Assembly (NCBI GenBank): GCA_016717105.1
Contig: JADKGF010000005.1
Location: forward strand, 142,140-206,139
Length of the DNA stretch: 64,000 bases
Origin: Saprospiraceae bacterium
GTDB lineage: Bacteria; Bacteroidota; Bacteroidia; Chitinophagales; Saprospiraceae
Direction: 5' to 3'
The notes below the pieces were generated by a model that was not told where the DNA came from, searched no databases, and saw only the letters and a list, made by a program, of their open reading frames with translations. Position 1 is the first letter of the stretch. Every line of letters starts with the position of its first letter. Positions 28,429 to 37,347 of this stretch are shown here, one piece after another. Position numbers and translations under genes: made by a program.

Positions 28429-29325
28429 TTATCGCTGAAATTTGGGTGAAACCACTAAATCTTTTGCACCTTCTGTATAAACATAAAATCCTTCACCAGT
28501 TTTACGACCAAGCCGATTGGCTGTAACCATATTCGCTAGCAATGGACAAGGTGCATATTTTTGATTGCCAAATCCTTGGTACATAATATTCAAAATAGAA
28601 TAACAAACATCCAGTCCTATAAAATCTGCCAAAGCCAATGGCCCCATAGGATGCGCCATACCCAATTTCATAACTGTATCAATTTCTTGTACTCCAGCCA
28701 CTCCTTCATACAATGTGTAAATGGCTTCATTTATCATAGGCATCAAAATCCTGTTTGCAACAAATCCCGGATAATCATTCACTTCAGTCGGCTCTTTACC
28801 TAATTTGACTGACATCTCCATAATAGTGCTGCAAACATCATCAGAAGTCATGTACCCACGTATCACTTCTATTAATTTCATCACAGGCACTGGATTCATA
28901 AAGTGCATACCAATGACTTTGTCAGGTCTAGAAGTTACAGCTGCAATTTTTGTGATTGAAATCGAAGATGTATTGGTCGCAAGGATGCAATCTTTTGGTG
29001 CATCTTGATCCAGTTGCTTAAATATTTTTAATTTAAGATCTATATTCTCCGTTGCAGCTTCTACAACTAAATCTGCGGATTTTACTGCTATTGTTACATC
29101 GGTTGCTGTGGTGATATTACTCAAAGTTTGCTTGATTTCACCTTCAGTAATCAATTCTTTTTTTAACATTCGCTGTAGATTGCTTTCGATAGTAGCAAGT
29201 GCTTTTTCAAGCGCAGTATTTGAAATATCACACAATACAACATTGAAATTCTTAGCTGCAAAAACTTGGGCAATTCCATTTCCCATAGTCCCTGCGCCGA
29301 TGACAGTCACATTATTCAGTTTCAT
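28429..29325 (-). CDS. 3-hydroxyacyl-CoA (3-hydroxybutyryl-CoA) dehydrogenase
   Basis: 298 residues from the ATG at 29325 (the frame extends to a TTG at 29400, but the Rossmann motif starts only five residues after this ATG). VTVIGAGTMGNGIAQVFAAK binds NAD; GMHFMNPVPVMKLIEVI holds the catalytic histidine; YPGFVANRILMPMINEA holds the asparagine of the active site. It oxidises (S)-3-hydroxyacyl-CoA, or runs in reverse to make 3-hydroxybutyryl-CoA. It is cytoplasmic and precedes a CoA-transferase in the same operon. Confidence 0.93.
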   Translation of the reverse strand: MKLNNVTVIGAGTMGNGIAQVFAAKNFNVVLCDISNTALEKALATIESNLQRMLKKELITEGEIKQTLSNITTATDVTIAVKSADLVVEAATENIDLKLKIFKQLDQDAPKDCILATNTSSISITKIAAVTSRPDKVIGMHFMNPVPVMKLIEVIRGYMTSDDVCSTIMEMSVKLGKEPTEVNDYPGFVANRILMPMINEAIYTLYEGVAGVQEIDTVMKLGMAHPMGPLALADFIGLDVCYSILNIMYQGFGNQKYAPCPLLANMVTANRLGRKTGEGFYVYTEGAKDLVVSPKFQR

Positions 29326-29459
29326 TAAATTTAAATTTGGTAAGGCTAAAATTACAGGTGCAAAGTTAACTAATGCAATGCGACATTCCAAATTTATCAA
29401 TTTTCAGAATACTATTACATCTTAAAAAGTTGGTTCTAAAGTATTTTTACCAATAATTG

Positions 29460-29467
29460 TAACTTTG
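29460..29467 (+). promoter_or_regulatory. -7 promoter element of the kinase-pfkA-cutA operon
   Basis: TAACTTTG is an exact TAnnTTTG match. The predicted start of transcription is near 29471, about 37 bases before the ATG at 29508. No good -33 TTG is seen at the normal distance. Confidence 0.5.
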
Positions 29468-29507
29468 ACCGTAAATTTGTTCGAAAGTACAACCAAAATT
29501 AATAATA

Positions 29508-30350
29508 ATGATCTTATTAGTAGATAGTGGATCTTCCAAAGCGGACTGGGTGGAAATATTGCCAGATGGTCATACCAATATGTACACAACTCAGGGTATT
29601 AATCCTTCTACTCAAGATCAACTGCCCGATATCTCAAAGGAGCAAACATTAATTTCAATTATTACAAAAGCCGACAAAATTTATTTCTACGCCGCAGGTG
29701 TTATACATGATGAATCTAGAGACAGAATTATCAATTGGCTACAAACTTTGGGTGCTCAAGGAAAAATTTTCGTTGAAAGCGACATGGTGGCTGCAGCTAG
29801 AGCTTGTTGTGGCAATAATTGGGGTATAGTTTCTATTTTGGGTACTGGCTCCAACTCGTGTGTTTTTGACGGTAATTCGATTGTAGATAATATTCCTTCG
29901 TTGGGATATATTTTGGGTGATGAAGGCAGTGGATCACATATTGGCAAAGAAATATTAAGAAGCTACTTTTGTAGGAAAATGCCTAAGCAAGTGGCTGATT
30001 CATTTGAATCAAATTTTCAAATAACTAGGCTAGAAGTGATTGAACAAGTGTATCGTAAAAATAAAGGAAGTGGCTACATTGCATCTTTTGCCAAGTGGCT
30101 CGAACAAGCAGATGAATCATGGAAAAAAGAAGTTTTAAATCACGTTTTTTCTCAATTCATACTCTATAGACTCTTACCTTTATCAAATCAGTACAAAGCG
30201 CTTCCTGTCCATTTTGTAGGATCTATTGCGTATAATTATAAATCCTACCTTACGGAATCATTAAAAGATTTTGGAATCTTTGCAGATAAAATCATACAAA
30301 AACCTATTTTTGCGCTGATAGACTTTCATTTTAAACAAAATTATCAATGA
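29508..30350 (+). CDS. BadF/BadG-type ATPase, N-acetylglucosamine kinase-like
   Basis: 280 residues with the ASKHA sugar-kinase fold: phosphate-1 motif ILLVDSGSSKADW at the N-terminus, GTGSNSCVFDG in the middle, GDEGSGSHIGKEIL for the adenosine/sugar region. Related to eukaryotic N-acetylglucosamine kinase, so it probably phosphorylates an amino sugar recovered from peptidoglycan or chitin; the substrate is inferred. The stop overlaps the start of pfkA (ATGA at 30347-30350), so the two are translationally coupled. Confidence 0.82.
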   Translation: MILLVDSGSSKADWVEILPDGHTNMYTTQGINPSTQDQLPDISKEQTLISIITKADKIYFYAAGVIHDESRDRIINWLQTLGAQGKIFVESDMVAAARACCGNNWGIVSILGTGSNSCVFDGNSIVDNIPSLGYILGDEGSGSHIGKEILRSYFCRKMPKQVADSFESNFQITRLEVIEQVYRKNKGSGYIASFAKWLEQADESWKKEVLNHVFSQFILYRLLPLSNQYKALPVHFVGSIAYNYKSYLTESLKDFGIFADKIIQKPIFALIDFHFKQNYQ

Positions 30351-31327
30351 GTTCAGTAAAAAGAATCGCAGTTTTTACCTCCGGTGGAGATGCTCCAGGT
30401 ATGAATGCAGCAATTAGAGCAGTAGTGAGGACGGCGGTTTACCACGACCTTCACGTGTATGGTATATACAGAGGATACGACGGTATGGTTAATGGAGATA
30501 TTAAAAGACTGGAAGTCGGCGATGTAGCTAATATCATCCAACGTGGAGGCACAATACTAAAAACCGCTAGAAGTGATGCATTCCGTACTCCCGAAGGACG
30601 AAAGCAAGCTTACGAAAGCTTAATAGCCAATGATATAGACGGTGTTGTTGCAATCGGTGGTAATGGAACTTACACGGGTGCTGAAATTTTTATGAAAGAA
30701 TACAAAATACCTTTTGTGGGACTTCCAGGCACAATAGATAATGATATCTTCGGCACTGATTATACCATCGGTTTTGATACAGCAATCAATACATCTATAG
30801 AAGCTGTGGACAAGATCAGAGATACAGCGGACTCACACAATCGACTCTTTTTTGTCGAAGTGATGGGTCGCCATGCAGGATTTATTGCACTCCATACAGG
30901 TATAGGAAGTGGAGCTGGTGCTATATTCCTTCCTGAAACAGAGACCACTATCGACGAGTTGTCTGATGTTCTTAAGAAGTCTGTAAAACGAAAAAAATTG
31001 TTCAATTTGGTCATAGTTGCTGAAGGAAACACAAATGGAGATGCAACCGAAATAGCGCGTCAAATAAAAGAGCGAAATCCTGAATTTGACATCAAAGTCA
31101 CCATTATAGGTCATTTACAACGAGGAGGCTCACCTACTGCAATGGATCGTGTTTTGGCTAGTAGAATGGGACACTCAGCAGTCAAAGCACTTATCAGAGG
31201 TGAAGGTGGTGTAGCCTTAGGCATCATCAATGACAAAATCACTTTTACGCCGTTTCATGATGCCATCACCAAAACAAAACATCTAAATAAGGATCTAGTT
31301 AAAATGGCAGAAATACTGGCTTTGTGA
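30347..31327 (+). CDS. pfkA: 6-phosphofructokinase
   Basis: 326 residues, the standard size of ATP-dependent bacterial PfkA. Fructose 6-phosphate plus ATP gives fructose 1,6-bisphosphate, the committing step of glycolysis. TSGGDAPGMNAAIRAVVR binds ATP, GNGTYTGA follows, GTIDNDI holds the catalytic aspartate, and VMGRHAGFIALHTG and HLQRGGSPTAMDR complete the substrate and effector sites. A Gly in GGNGTY near the ATP site favours ATP over pyrophosphate. Start and stop overlap both neighbours. Confidence 0.96.
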   Translation: MSSVKRIAVFTSGGDAPGMNAAIRAVVRTAVYHDLHVYGIYRGYDGMVNGDIKRLEVGDVANIIQRGGTILKTARSDAFRTPEGRKQAYESLIANDIDGVVAIGGNGTYTGAEIFMKEYKIPFVGLPGTIDNDIFGTDYTIGFDTAINTSIEAVDKIRDTADSHNRLFFVEVMGRHAGFIALHTGIGSGAGAIFLPETETTIDELSDVLKKSVKRKKLFNLVIVAEGNTNGDATEIARQIKERNPEFDIKVTIIGHLQRGGSPTAMDRVLASRMGHSAVKALIRGEGGVALGIINDKITFTPFHDAITKTKHLNKDLVKMAEILAL

Positions 31328-31638
31328 TAAAAATCATCATGTGCTATGTACCTTTCCCAACTAATGAGTCTGCTCAAAAAGTGGTAGCGCACTTGCTAGA
31401 AAATAAATTGATAGCTTGTGCCAATATTGTTCAATCAGTGAGTATGTACAATTGGCAGGACACCTTTCATCAGGAAGACGAATGGATTGCCATTATAAAG
31501 ACAGTCCAAAGTAAGCAACAAATTCTCGTAGAAACTGTACAATCTCATCATCCTTACGATCTTCCTGCAATTTTATGTTGGGAAATAGAAGCCAACAAAG
31601 CATATGGAGAATGGGTAAATGAACAAGTCATGGATTAA
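31324..31638 (+). CDS. cutA: CutA1 divalent-cation tolerance protein
   Basis: 104 residues, ferredoxin-like trimeric fold. Family features are KLIACANIVQSVSMYNWQD near residue 28 and HHPYDLPAILCWEIEANKAYGEWV towards the C-terminus. Named for copper tolerance in E. coli; the exact role remains uncertain. Begins with GTG at 31324 inside the pfkA stop (GTGA); an internal ATG at 31339 is an alternative. Last gene of the operon, followed by a bidirectional terminator. Confidence 0.9.
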   Translation: MIKIIMCYVPFPTNESAQKVVAHLLENKLIACANIVQSVSMYNWQDTFHQEDEWIAIIKTVQSKQQILVETVQSHHPYDLPAILCWEIEANKAYGEWVNEQVMD

Positions 31639-31656
31639 GGAATGTCTGAATATCCT

Positions 31657-31696
31657 AAAAAAAAGGCACCTACTCCGAAAAGTAAGTGCCTTTTTT
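31657..31696. terminator. Bidirectional terminator between cutA and the CBM48 fusion gene
   Basis: Stem AAAAGGCAC/GTGCCTTTT with a 16-base loop, flanked by A-run and T-run on both sides. It can stop the plus-strand kinase-pfkA-cutA transcript and the converging minus-strand transcript. Confidence 0.88.
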
Positions 31697-31714
31697 ATAT
31701 GTATCAAGCAAAAA

Positions 31715-32524
31715 TTATTTTTTGCCTCCTGTCAATACGTCTTGAAGTTTTTTCAATTCGTCCCAGCTACCTTTTGCAGCCAATGTAGCTTGCTGTGCCC
31801 ATGTTGATGGATCATGCATTTGGAATTTAGCACCAGCTTCAACCAAAATCGCCTTCAATGTATCCACCTTTGCTTTTGACAAATCGACAAATGTTACGAT
31901 ATTTTTCTTATTCAATAACTCAGCAATTTTAGGACCAATACCTTCTATTTTTTTAAGATCGTCAGCACTTACCTTGGCAACTTTTTTTGCAGCTGGTTTT
32001 GCTTCTTTTACCACTTTTTTAACAGCTGGTTTTACTTCCTTTGTTACTTTTTCTTTTGCTACGATTACTTCAGCTACCTTTTTTGGAGCTGCTGCTTTCT
32101 TTTCAACTGTTTTTGCAGCTGGAGTTGTTTTTACAGCTTCTTTCACGATTTTTGCTTTTGCTACGACTGGTTTTGCCGTAACTGCTTTTTTAGCTTGAGC
32201 TTTTGGTGCAGAAACTACCTCATCCAAAACAATAACGCTATTATTCACACCATTAAAAGGTGAAGATACGTATCTGTCTGCATTATGGTCGTTGTCCCAA
32301 TTTGCATCATCAAGCAAATATCTGAATTCATATACTGCGCCCGCTTTTAGCTCAACTACGGCATTGAAGTCCGTTTTAGATTTTTTCATATTGGTAGCAT
32401 TACTGCTGTCCCAATTATTGAAATCACCCAAAATTTTTACAGATTTTACACCTTCATTTAATGGATAAGAAAAAGTAACCTTACAAGTGCCTTTTGCTGA
32501 TTGATAATTTTTGATTATGCTCAT
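31715..32524 (-). CDS. CBM48/E-set domain fused to a histone H1-like linker and a helix-hairpin-helix
   Basis: 269 residues in three parts. Residues 1-102 form an E-set/CBM48-like domain as in AMPK-beta and isoamylase (VKILGDFNNWD at 30-39, FRYLLDDANWDND at 67-79). Residues about 105-187 are almost entirely Lys, Ala, Val, Pro and Thr with KPAAKK-type repeats, as in histone H1. Residues 188-262 hold a helix-hairpin-helix (DDLKKIEGIGPKIAELL) and a following helical segment. No signal peptide. The linker and HhH suggest nucleic-acid contact; the CBM48-like part suggests glycan binding or a structural role. Function unknown. Confidence 0.75.
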   Translation of the reverse strand: MSIIKNYQSAKGTCKVTFSYPLNEGVKSVKILGDFNNWDSSNATNMKKSKTDFNAVVELKAGAVYEFRYLLDDANWDNDHNADRYVSSPFNGVNNSVIVLDEVVSAPKAQAKKAVTAKPVVAKAKIVKEAVKTTPAAKTVEKKAAAPKKVAEVIVAKEKVTKEVKPAVKKVVKEAKPAAKKVAKVSADDLKKIEGIGPKIAELLNKKNIVTFVDLSKAKVDTLKAILVEAGAKFQMHDPSTWAQQATLAAKGSWDELKKLQDVLTGGKK

Positions 32525-32713
32525 GATAATAATTTTATTTAGTAAACTAATTCCCTATTCTTATTAAAATTTGAATTTAACGGGATGGAGTGATTATATT
32601 AAAATCCGTTGCAAAATTACTAATTAATTATATATTACAGGAATTACAATACTTATATTAACAATAATTAACACAACATCAAACAGTTTTAACAAAATTT
32701 AATTTGTTTTACC

Positions 32714-33286
32714 CTAAGAAACGAAGCTATTAATGTAATTTTCTATGGTTTGACTATAGTACTTATGTTCTAATTTGAGCACTTTTTCTGCAATTTGCTC
32801 CGGTTTGTCATGCACATCTAGTGCACATTCTGCCTGAAAAATAATCCTGCCCTCGTCGTATTTTTCGTTTACAAGATGAATAGTCATGCCTGAGATTTTC
32901 TCTTTGTTTTTATATACTGCTTCATGTACAAAATGGCCATACATACCATATCCACCATAGGCAGGCAATAAGGAAGGATGAATATTCAATATCCTATTCT
33001 CAAATTGTCGTACAAACATTGTGGGTATTAATAATAAAAAACCTGCAAGGATAACAAAGTCAATTTTATGGTTTTCTAAAATCGCTATCAGGCTTCCATC
33101 TTCCATGTTTTTTTTACCGATGATATAAGAAGGAATATTAAATTTGGAAGCCACTCCTATGACTCCAGCATTCGGTTTATTTGTGATAATAACACTAACT
33201 TTTATATTCGGGTGATTTTCAAAATAAGTACAAATTTCTAAAGCATTACTGCCACCACCTGAAGCAAAAATTGCAATATTTACCAC
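32714..33286 (-). CDS. purN: Phosphoribosylglycinamide formyltransferase (GAR transformylase)
   Basis: 190 residues. Transfers a formyl group from 10-formyl-tetrahydrofolate to GAR in purine synthesis. IAIFASGGGSNA is the N-terminal phosphate-binding loop; NIHPSLLPAY carries the catalytic Asn and His, and the conserved Asp lies near NEKYDEGRII. Last gene of the bamD-rpoZ-coaBC-porD-purN cluster, 15 bases after porD. No terminator hairpin is obvious downstream in 32525-32713. Confidence 0.94.
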   Translation of the reverse strand: MVNIAIFASGGGSNALEICTYFENHPNIKVSVIITNKPNAGVIGVASKFNIPSYIIGKKNMEDGSLIAILENHKIDFVILAGFLLLIPTMFVRQFENRILNIHPSLLPAYGGYGMYGHFVHEAVYKNKEKISGMTIHLVNEKYDEGRIIFQAECALDVHDKPEQIAEKVLKLEHKYYSQTIENYINSFVS

Positions 33287-33301
33287 GAGTTCTTCACTTT
33301 A

Positions 33302-34216
33302 TTAATTTAATGCTTCGTTATATTTCGATGCCTTTGTAGGATCAAGTCCAGTCATTATAGTCTTGATCTTGGATTTCTGACCTGGATCGCCATTTTTGAA
33401 TATTTCTATAATTTCATCTTTTTTCGCATCACCAAAAACCTGAACCAAATATGTTCCTGAGTACTCTAGATTGGCCTGTCCCATAGATGTCAAAGCGCTC
33501 AACATCACAAATCGGCTCTTGTCCTGTTCGCTATACATATTATCAAGGCTAAGTCTGTGATATTCATAAAATGCCTGTCTGAACTGTCTCATACGAGGAC
33601 TCAACAAATTTTCCAACAACCAATATCGGTTTCTCCTGCCACCACCATCATTTCTCCAACCTTCATCATTTACGACATTTGAAGGAAGCGAAGTAACTAT
33701 TTCCTGTGCCTTCAGAAGGAATGGCTCTCCACCATTAACACTAAATGAGTCATAATCCATACCTAACGAAACGTAAGCATAATAACTCAAAATAGCCGAA
33801 AGATTGTCATAAAATGTATTAGCAGTTTTATTCAAAGGCAACAATTCATTATAAATAAAACTTACATTCTTATCGATAAGGTTTATCATCGGAGAACTAT
33901 AGGTGGAGTTAAATACTGGTCTTTCAGTCTGTAGGATTATTTCGGCCTTAATAGCTGATCCTTGCGACAATTCAGTAATAGTCATGACGAAGCTACCTCT
34001 GATCTTCTCATGTTCGAGATATTCATCATTAGTCCATTTGGTCGTATTGAGCAATTCGCTCATTTTCTTCTCCATTCCTTTAAAATAAGAAGGATCCAAG
34101 TTTACAGAATTTATTGAAGACAAAGTCTGAACACTGACTCTGAAGTTCAATTCCTGAGACGTACCCAAAGTTATTGACAACAAAACAAACACAAGACCTA
34201 ATAGTAATTTATACAT
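33302..34216 (-). CDS. porD: T9SS protein PorD-like (DUF4835)
   Basis: 304 residues with a signal peptide (MYKLLLGLVFVLLSITLGTS) and the DUF4835 signature: ELNFRVSVQT, FNSTYSSPMINLIDKNVSF, LNKTANTFYDNLSAILSYYA, and the loop NDEGWRNDGGGRRNRYWLLE. The family is annotated as the T9SS component PorD and is almost always next to coaBC in Bacteroidota, as here (8-base overlap with the end of coaBC). Periplasmic or outer-membrane associated; its precise role is unclear. Confidence 0.9.
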   Translation of the reverse strand: MYKLLLGLVFVLLSITLGTSQELNFRVSVQTLSSINSVNLDPSYFKGMEKKMSELLNTTKWTNDEYLEHEKIRGSFVMTITELSQGSAIKAEIILQTERPVFNSTYSSPMINLIDKNVSFIYNELLPLNKTANTFYDNLSAILSYYAYVSLGMDYDSFSVNGGEPFLLKAQEIVTSLPSNVVNDEGWRNDGGGRRNRYWLLENLLSPRMRQFRQAFYEYHRLSLDNMYSEQDKSRFVMLSALTSMGQANLEYSGTYLVQVFGDAKKDEIIEIFKNGDPGQKSKIKTIMTGLDPTKASKYNEALN

Positions 34217-35409
34217 CCATTTTAATTTTAGAAACTAAGTAATCAATGATATCAGTGGCAACATCTTTTTTTGATTTCAAAGGAAAATCGATTTTTGTTC
34301 CTTCAGAATCAATGATGGTAACCTTGTTGGTATCATGTTTAAATCCTGCACCTTGATCAGCCAACGAATTTAAAACGATAAAATCGAGGTTTTTCTTGTG
34401 TAGTTTTGAATTTGCATTAATAATTTCGTCATTAGTTTCTAAAGCAAATCCCACTAATATCTGTTTGTCTGATTTTTTAGCTCCAATAGTTGCCGCGATA
34501 TCGATGGTTTTAACTAGTGGAATACTCAAATCATCGTCTTTTTTCTTGATCTTAATTTGTGATACTGTGGCAGGCCGATAATCTGCCACTGCTGCGGCAA
34601 ATATAGCAATGTCACTCTGCTCAAAACACTGATTTACAGCATCATACATCTCTTGTGCCGATTGGATCCTTTCTACTTTGATGCTTGGATTTTCTAATGT
34701 CAGGCTCGTAGGTCCCAAGATCAATGTGACATTTGCACCTCTATTGGCGCATGATTTTGCCAACTCAATTCCCATCTTGCCACTACTGTGGTTACCGATA
34801 AATCGCACAGGATCTATGGCTTCAAAGGTAGGCCCTGCTGTAATCAGTACATTTTTATTTTTTAAATCGAGGTTTTTTGCAAAAAAATGGTGAATATTAT
34901 CAAGTATTTCTTCGGGCTCAGCCATACGACCATCTCCTTCTAGTCCACTAGCTAAAAATCCATTTCCTACTGGAATTATTTGATTGCCATAAGATTGTAC
35001 TAATCGAAGATTGTTTTTTACGGCCGGATGTCTCCACATATCGAGATCCATAGCCGGTGCTATAATGACCGGACACTTTGCAGAAAGATAGCATCCCAAT
35101 AATAAATTATGCCCAAAACCACCAGCCATGCCAGCCAAAGTGTTTGCCGTACATGGTGCAATTACCATCAAATCAGCCCAAAGTCCAGCTTCTACATGAT
35201 TTGTCCAAGTACCTGATTTTTCCCAATCTATGATTACTGGTTTTCCAGATAATGTCGATAATGTAAGTGGAGAAATAAATTTTGTAGCTGACTCAGTCAT
35301 CACCACTCGCACTTCGGCCGAAGCCTTAACAAGCAGCCGAACCAAGATGGCAGCCTTGTAAGCTGCTATGCTTCCCGTGATCCCAAGTAATTTTTTTTCC
35401 CTGAAGCAT
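34209..35409 (-). CDS. coaBC: Phosphopantothenoylcysteine decarboxylase/phosphopantothenate-cysteine ligase, frameshifted near the start
   Basis: Bifunctional CoA-synthesis enzyme. The N-terminal flavoprotein (CoaC) has the NHVEAGLWADLMVIAPCTANT, PAMD motif; the C-terminal ligase (CoaB) has ITAGPTFEAIDPVRFIGNHSSGKMG. The expected N-terminus LGITGSIAAYKAAILVRLLV is present, but no start codon lies in its frame. The ATG at 35409 (MLQGKK) is one frame away, separated by a run of eight As (plus-strand T run 35391-35398); seven would restore the frame. Either an indel error, polymerase slippage or a real lesion. It lies 19 bases after rpoZ and overlaps porD. Confidence 0.9.
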
Positions 35410-35428
35410 CAAATATCAAACAGGATCA

Positions 35429-35776
35429 TCATTCTTCGTGATGAACTTTCGGTTCTCTATATTCAAATTGAAGGTCGTTTTTCAAAAACTCTTCAGTAGC
35501 TATAATAGCAGGATTCGGCAGTCTTTCGTAAAACTTACTGATTTCTATCTGCTCCTTATTTTCAAGAATTTCTTCTATGGTCTCAGATGTACTCGCAAAT
35601 TCATCAAGTTTTCCGTGCAGTTCATTTTTGATCTCTACTGCTATTTGTTCAGCCCTACGAGTGATCACAGCAATTGATTCATAAATGTTCGCAGTCTGAG
35701 CTGAGATAGATTTGATATCACGCGCTTTGATATGCGGATCCAAACCTTGTACTTTTGATTTTATATCTGTGGTCAT
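35429..35776 (-). CDS. rpoZ: RNA polymerase omega subunit, Bacteroidota type
   Basis: 115 residues. The segment SISAQTANIYESIAVITRRAEQIAVEI matches the omega/Rpb6 helix pair used to latch beta-prime; the C-terminal part is acidic and lineage-specific. Assists RNA polymerase assembly. Located between bamD (2 bases) and coaBC (19 bases), the conserved Bacteroidota arrangement, which strengthens the call because the protein itself is short and divergent. Confidence 0.85.
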   Translation of the reverse strand: MTTDIKSKVQGLDPHIKARDIKSISAQTANIYESIAVITRRAEQIAVEIKNELHGKLDEFASTSETIEEILENKEQIEISKFYERLPNPAIIATEEFLKNDLQFEYREPKVHHEE

Positions 35777-35778
35777 GT

Positions 35779-36572
35779 TTAAAATTTTTTTAACTCTGAT
35801 AATGTTTCTTTGTGAATATTATTTACATCCTTCGTGTATTTCGATTTAGGATGCTTTTTTATGAATGCGTTGTAATGTACCAACGTTTCATTATATCTTT
35901 CTACTTGTTTTTGATAAATACTGTTTTGGGCCAAAATAAAACTTGATTTCAAGATAAGATACCTAATTTCTTCCGTATTTTTTGACTCAGGAAAGTCTTT
36001 CAACGTATTTTGGAATGAGGTGACCGCTGCTTGGTACTCTCCTATTTTATAATATAATTCGCCTTGTGCAAATGATTTTATCTCTAGTTTTTTCCTCATT
36101 TCGTCAATCATGTTATTGGCTTCTGTTGCCTTTTCCGTATTGGGATAGAGATTGACAAATTGTTCAAAGCCTTCTATAGCTTTACTAGTATAGGTCTGAT
36201 CTAATTTATAATTGGGAGATAATTTATAATTGGAATAGGCCGACATATATTCTGCGTCCATCTTATTCGGACTATTGGCGAATGTGCCCGAATAATTTTT
36301 AAAATATGTTGATGCCAAGATATAATCACCTTGATAGTAATGTGCGTAAGCATACTTGTAAAACAAATCTTCAGCTTCCTGCCGTCCTCTATAATATTGG
36401 ATGACGATGTCGTACAAGGCAATCGCTCTGTCATACTGCTTTTCAGTATAATATTTATTGGCGGCTTTATATACCTTTTCAGGGTTATTGCTGGAACGCA
36501 AAGCCTCAAATTCTGACTTACAAGCAGTCAAAAAACCAATAAAACTAATAAAATCGAATGGTAAAACTTCAT
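35779..36572 (-). CDS. bamD: Outer-membrane assembly lipoprotein BamD, frameshifted in the signal peptide
   Basis: Five TPR-like repeats after the lipoprotein cysteine (LTACKSEFEALRSSNNP, YYTEKQYDRAIALYD, FPESKNTEEIRYLILKSSF). BamD works with BamA to insert beta-barrels. The best start is the ATG at 36572, giving MKFYHSILLVLLVF, a textbook lipoprotein signal, but the LTAC lipobox is one frame over. A T6 run (plus-strand A 36530-36535) would need seven Ts. A TAATTTTG promoter box ends 7 bases before this ATG. The alternative long frame from 36651 reads through promoter sequence and lacks a basic n-region. First gene of the five-gene cluster. Confidence 0.9.
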
Positions 36573-36579
36573 AAGGGCG

Positions 36580-36587
36580 CAAAATTA
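36580..36587 (-). promoter_or_regulatory. -7 promoter element of bamD
   Basis: TAATTTTG on the minus strand, an exact TAnnTTTG match, ends 7 bases upstream of the bamD ATG (36572). Transcription would start about 4 bases before the start codon. It also shows that the longer upstream open frame is not coding. Confidence 0.55.
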
Positions 36588-36755
36588 CACAATTTTCATA
36601 TATTAATACATGTTTCAATCCAAAAATATATACAAATTGCGATTCATACAAAAATAAATATCATACTTAAGAACGTAAAAATTAGTGTTTTGAGGAAGAA
36701 TAAAAGTTAAAAAATTGATAAAATCTGTAAAAAAAATATTTAAATAAAAAAATCG

Positions 36756-36785
36756 TTTTACCTTTACTGTATAATTATAGTTTTG
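36756..36785 (+). promoter_or_regulatory. Promoter of the Cys-rich secreted protein
   Basis: A TTTT at 36756-36759 (weak -33), an 18-base spacer and an exact TAGTTTTG -7 element at 36778-36785. The predicted leader is about 25 bases. Confidence 0.5.
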
Positions 36786-36812
36786 AATCACTTACGTAAA
36801 AATTTTTAAATC

Positions 36813-37277
36813 ATGAAGAGTTTGTTTTTGTTATTTTCTTTTGTTTTAGTAGCATCTTTTTCAGCAAATGCACAGGCATGCAATAAAGCTGCCGGTTCTG
36901 GAAAAGCATGTTGCGCATCTAAAAAGACGGCTGCTGTTTCTCAGTCTGCAGATACAAAAGTAGCTAGTGTAGTAATGGAAGCTGATGCAGCAGTTGCAGC
37001 ATCTAATGGAAGCATCACGAAAAGAACTTGTGAGATTTCTGGAGCAACTTCTTATTACGAAAAATCAGTTTGTGCTACTTCTGGTAAAGTAAGCTGGGAA
37101 GAAGTACAATTTGACGCTGACAAAAAAGCATTTACTAAAGTTGCATCTGCTTCTATGGAGAAAGATGAAGCTGGAAATAAAGTAGAAACAAAAGCATGTG
37201 CAGGAAAATCTGAAGGCAAAGGATGTTGCAAGAAAGATGGTGCAAAATCATGCGCTAAAAAAGAAGGTACTAACTAA
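36813..37277 (+). CDS. Secreted cysteine- and lysine-rich small protein
   Basis: 154 residues. Signal peptide 1-21 (MKSLFLLFSFVLVASFSANA). The mature part contains many Cys in pairs or close spacing (QACNKAAG, KACCASKK, KGCCKKDGAKSC) around a central alanine-rich, charged segment with CEISGATSYYEKSVCATSG. No recognised domain. The paired cysteines could bind metals or form disulfides; that is inference. It has its own promoter and a strong terminator, so it is a single-gene unit, possibly well expressed. Confidence 0.75.
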   Translation: MKSLFLLFSFVLVASFSANAQACNKAAGSGKACCASKKTAAVSQSADTKVASVVMEADAAVAASNGSITKRTCEISGATSYYEKSVCATSGKVSWEEVQFDADKKAFTKVASASMEKDEAGNKVETKACAGKSEGKGCCKKDGAKSCAKKEGTN

Positions 37278-37297
37278 TAGTCGTCTTTTATAAGTTT

Positions 37298-37333
37298 AAA
37301 AAGCCTTTCGGAAATTTTCGGAAGGCTTTTTTT
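37298..37333 (+). terminator. Rho-independent terminator after the Cys-rich gene
   Basis: Stem AAAGCCTT/AAGGCTTT with a loop of about 14 bases and a seven-T tail. The A run on the left allows some action on the minus strand too, where the methyltransferase gene converges. Confidence 0.88.
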
Positions 37334-37347
37334 ATGTGCAGATGTTT

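Noticed and set aside
36573..36651. A longer bamD start at 36651
   Set aside because: It runs through the -7 box and gives a signal peptide without a basic n-region; the ATG at 36572 gives a far better one.
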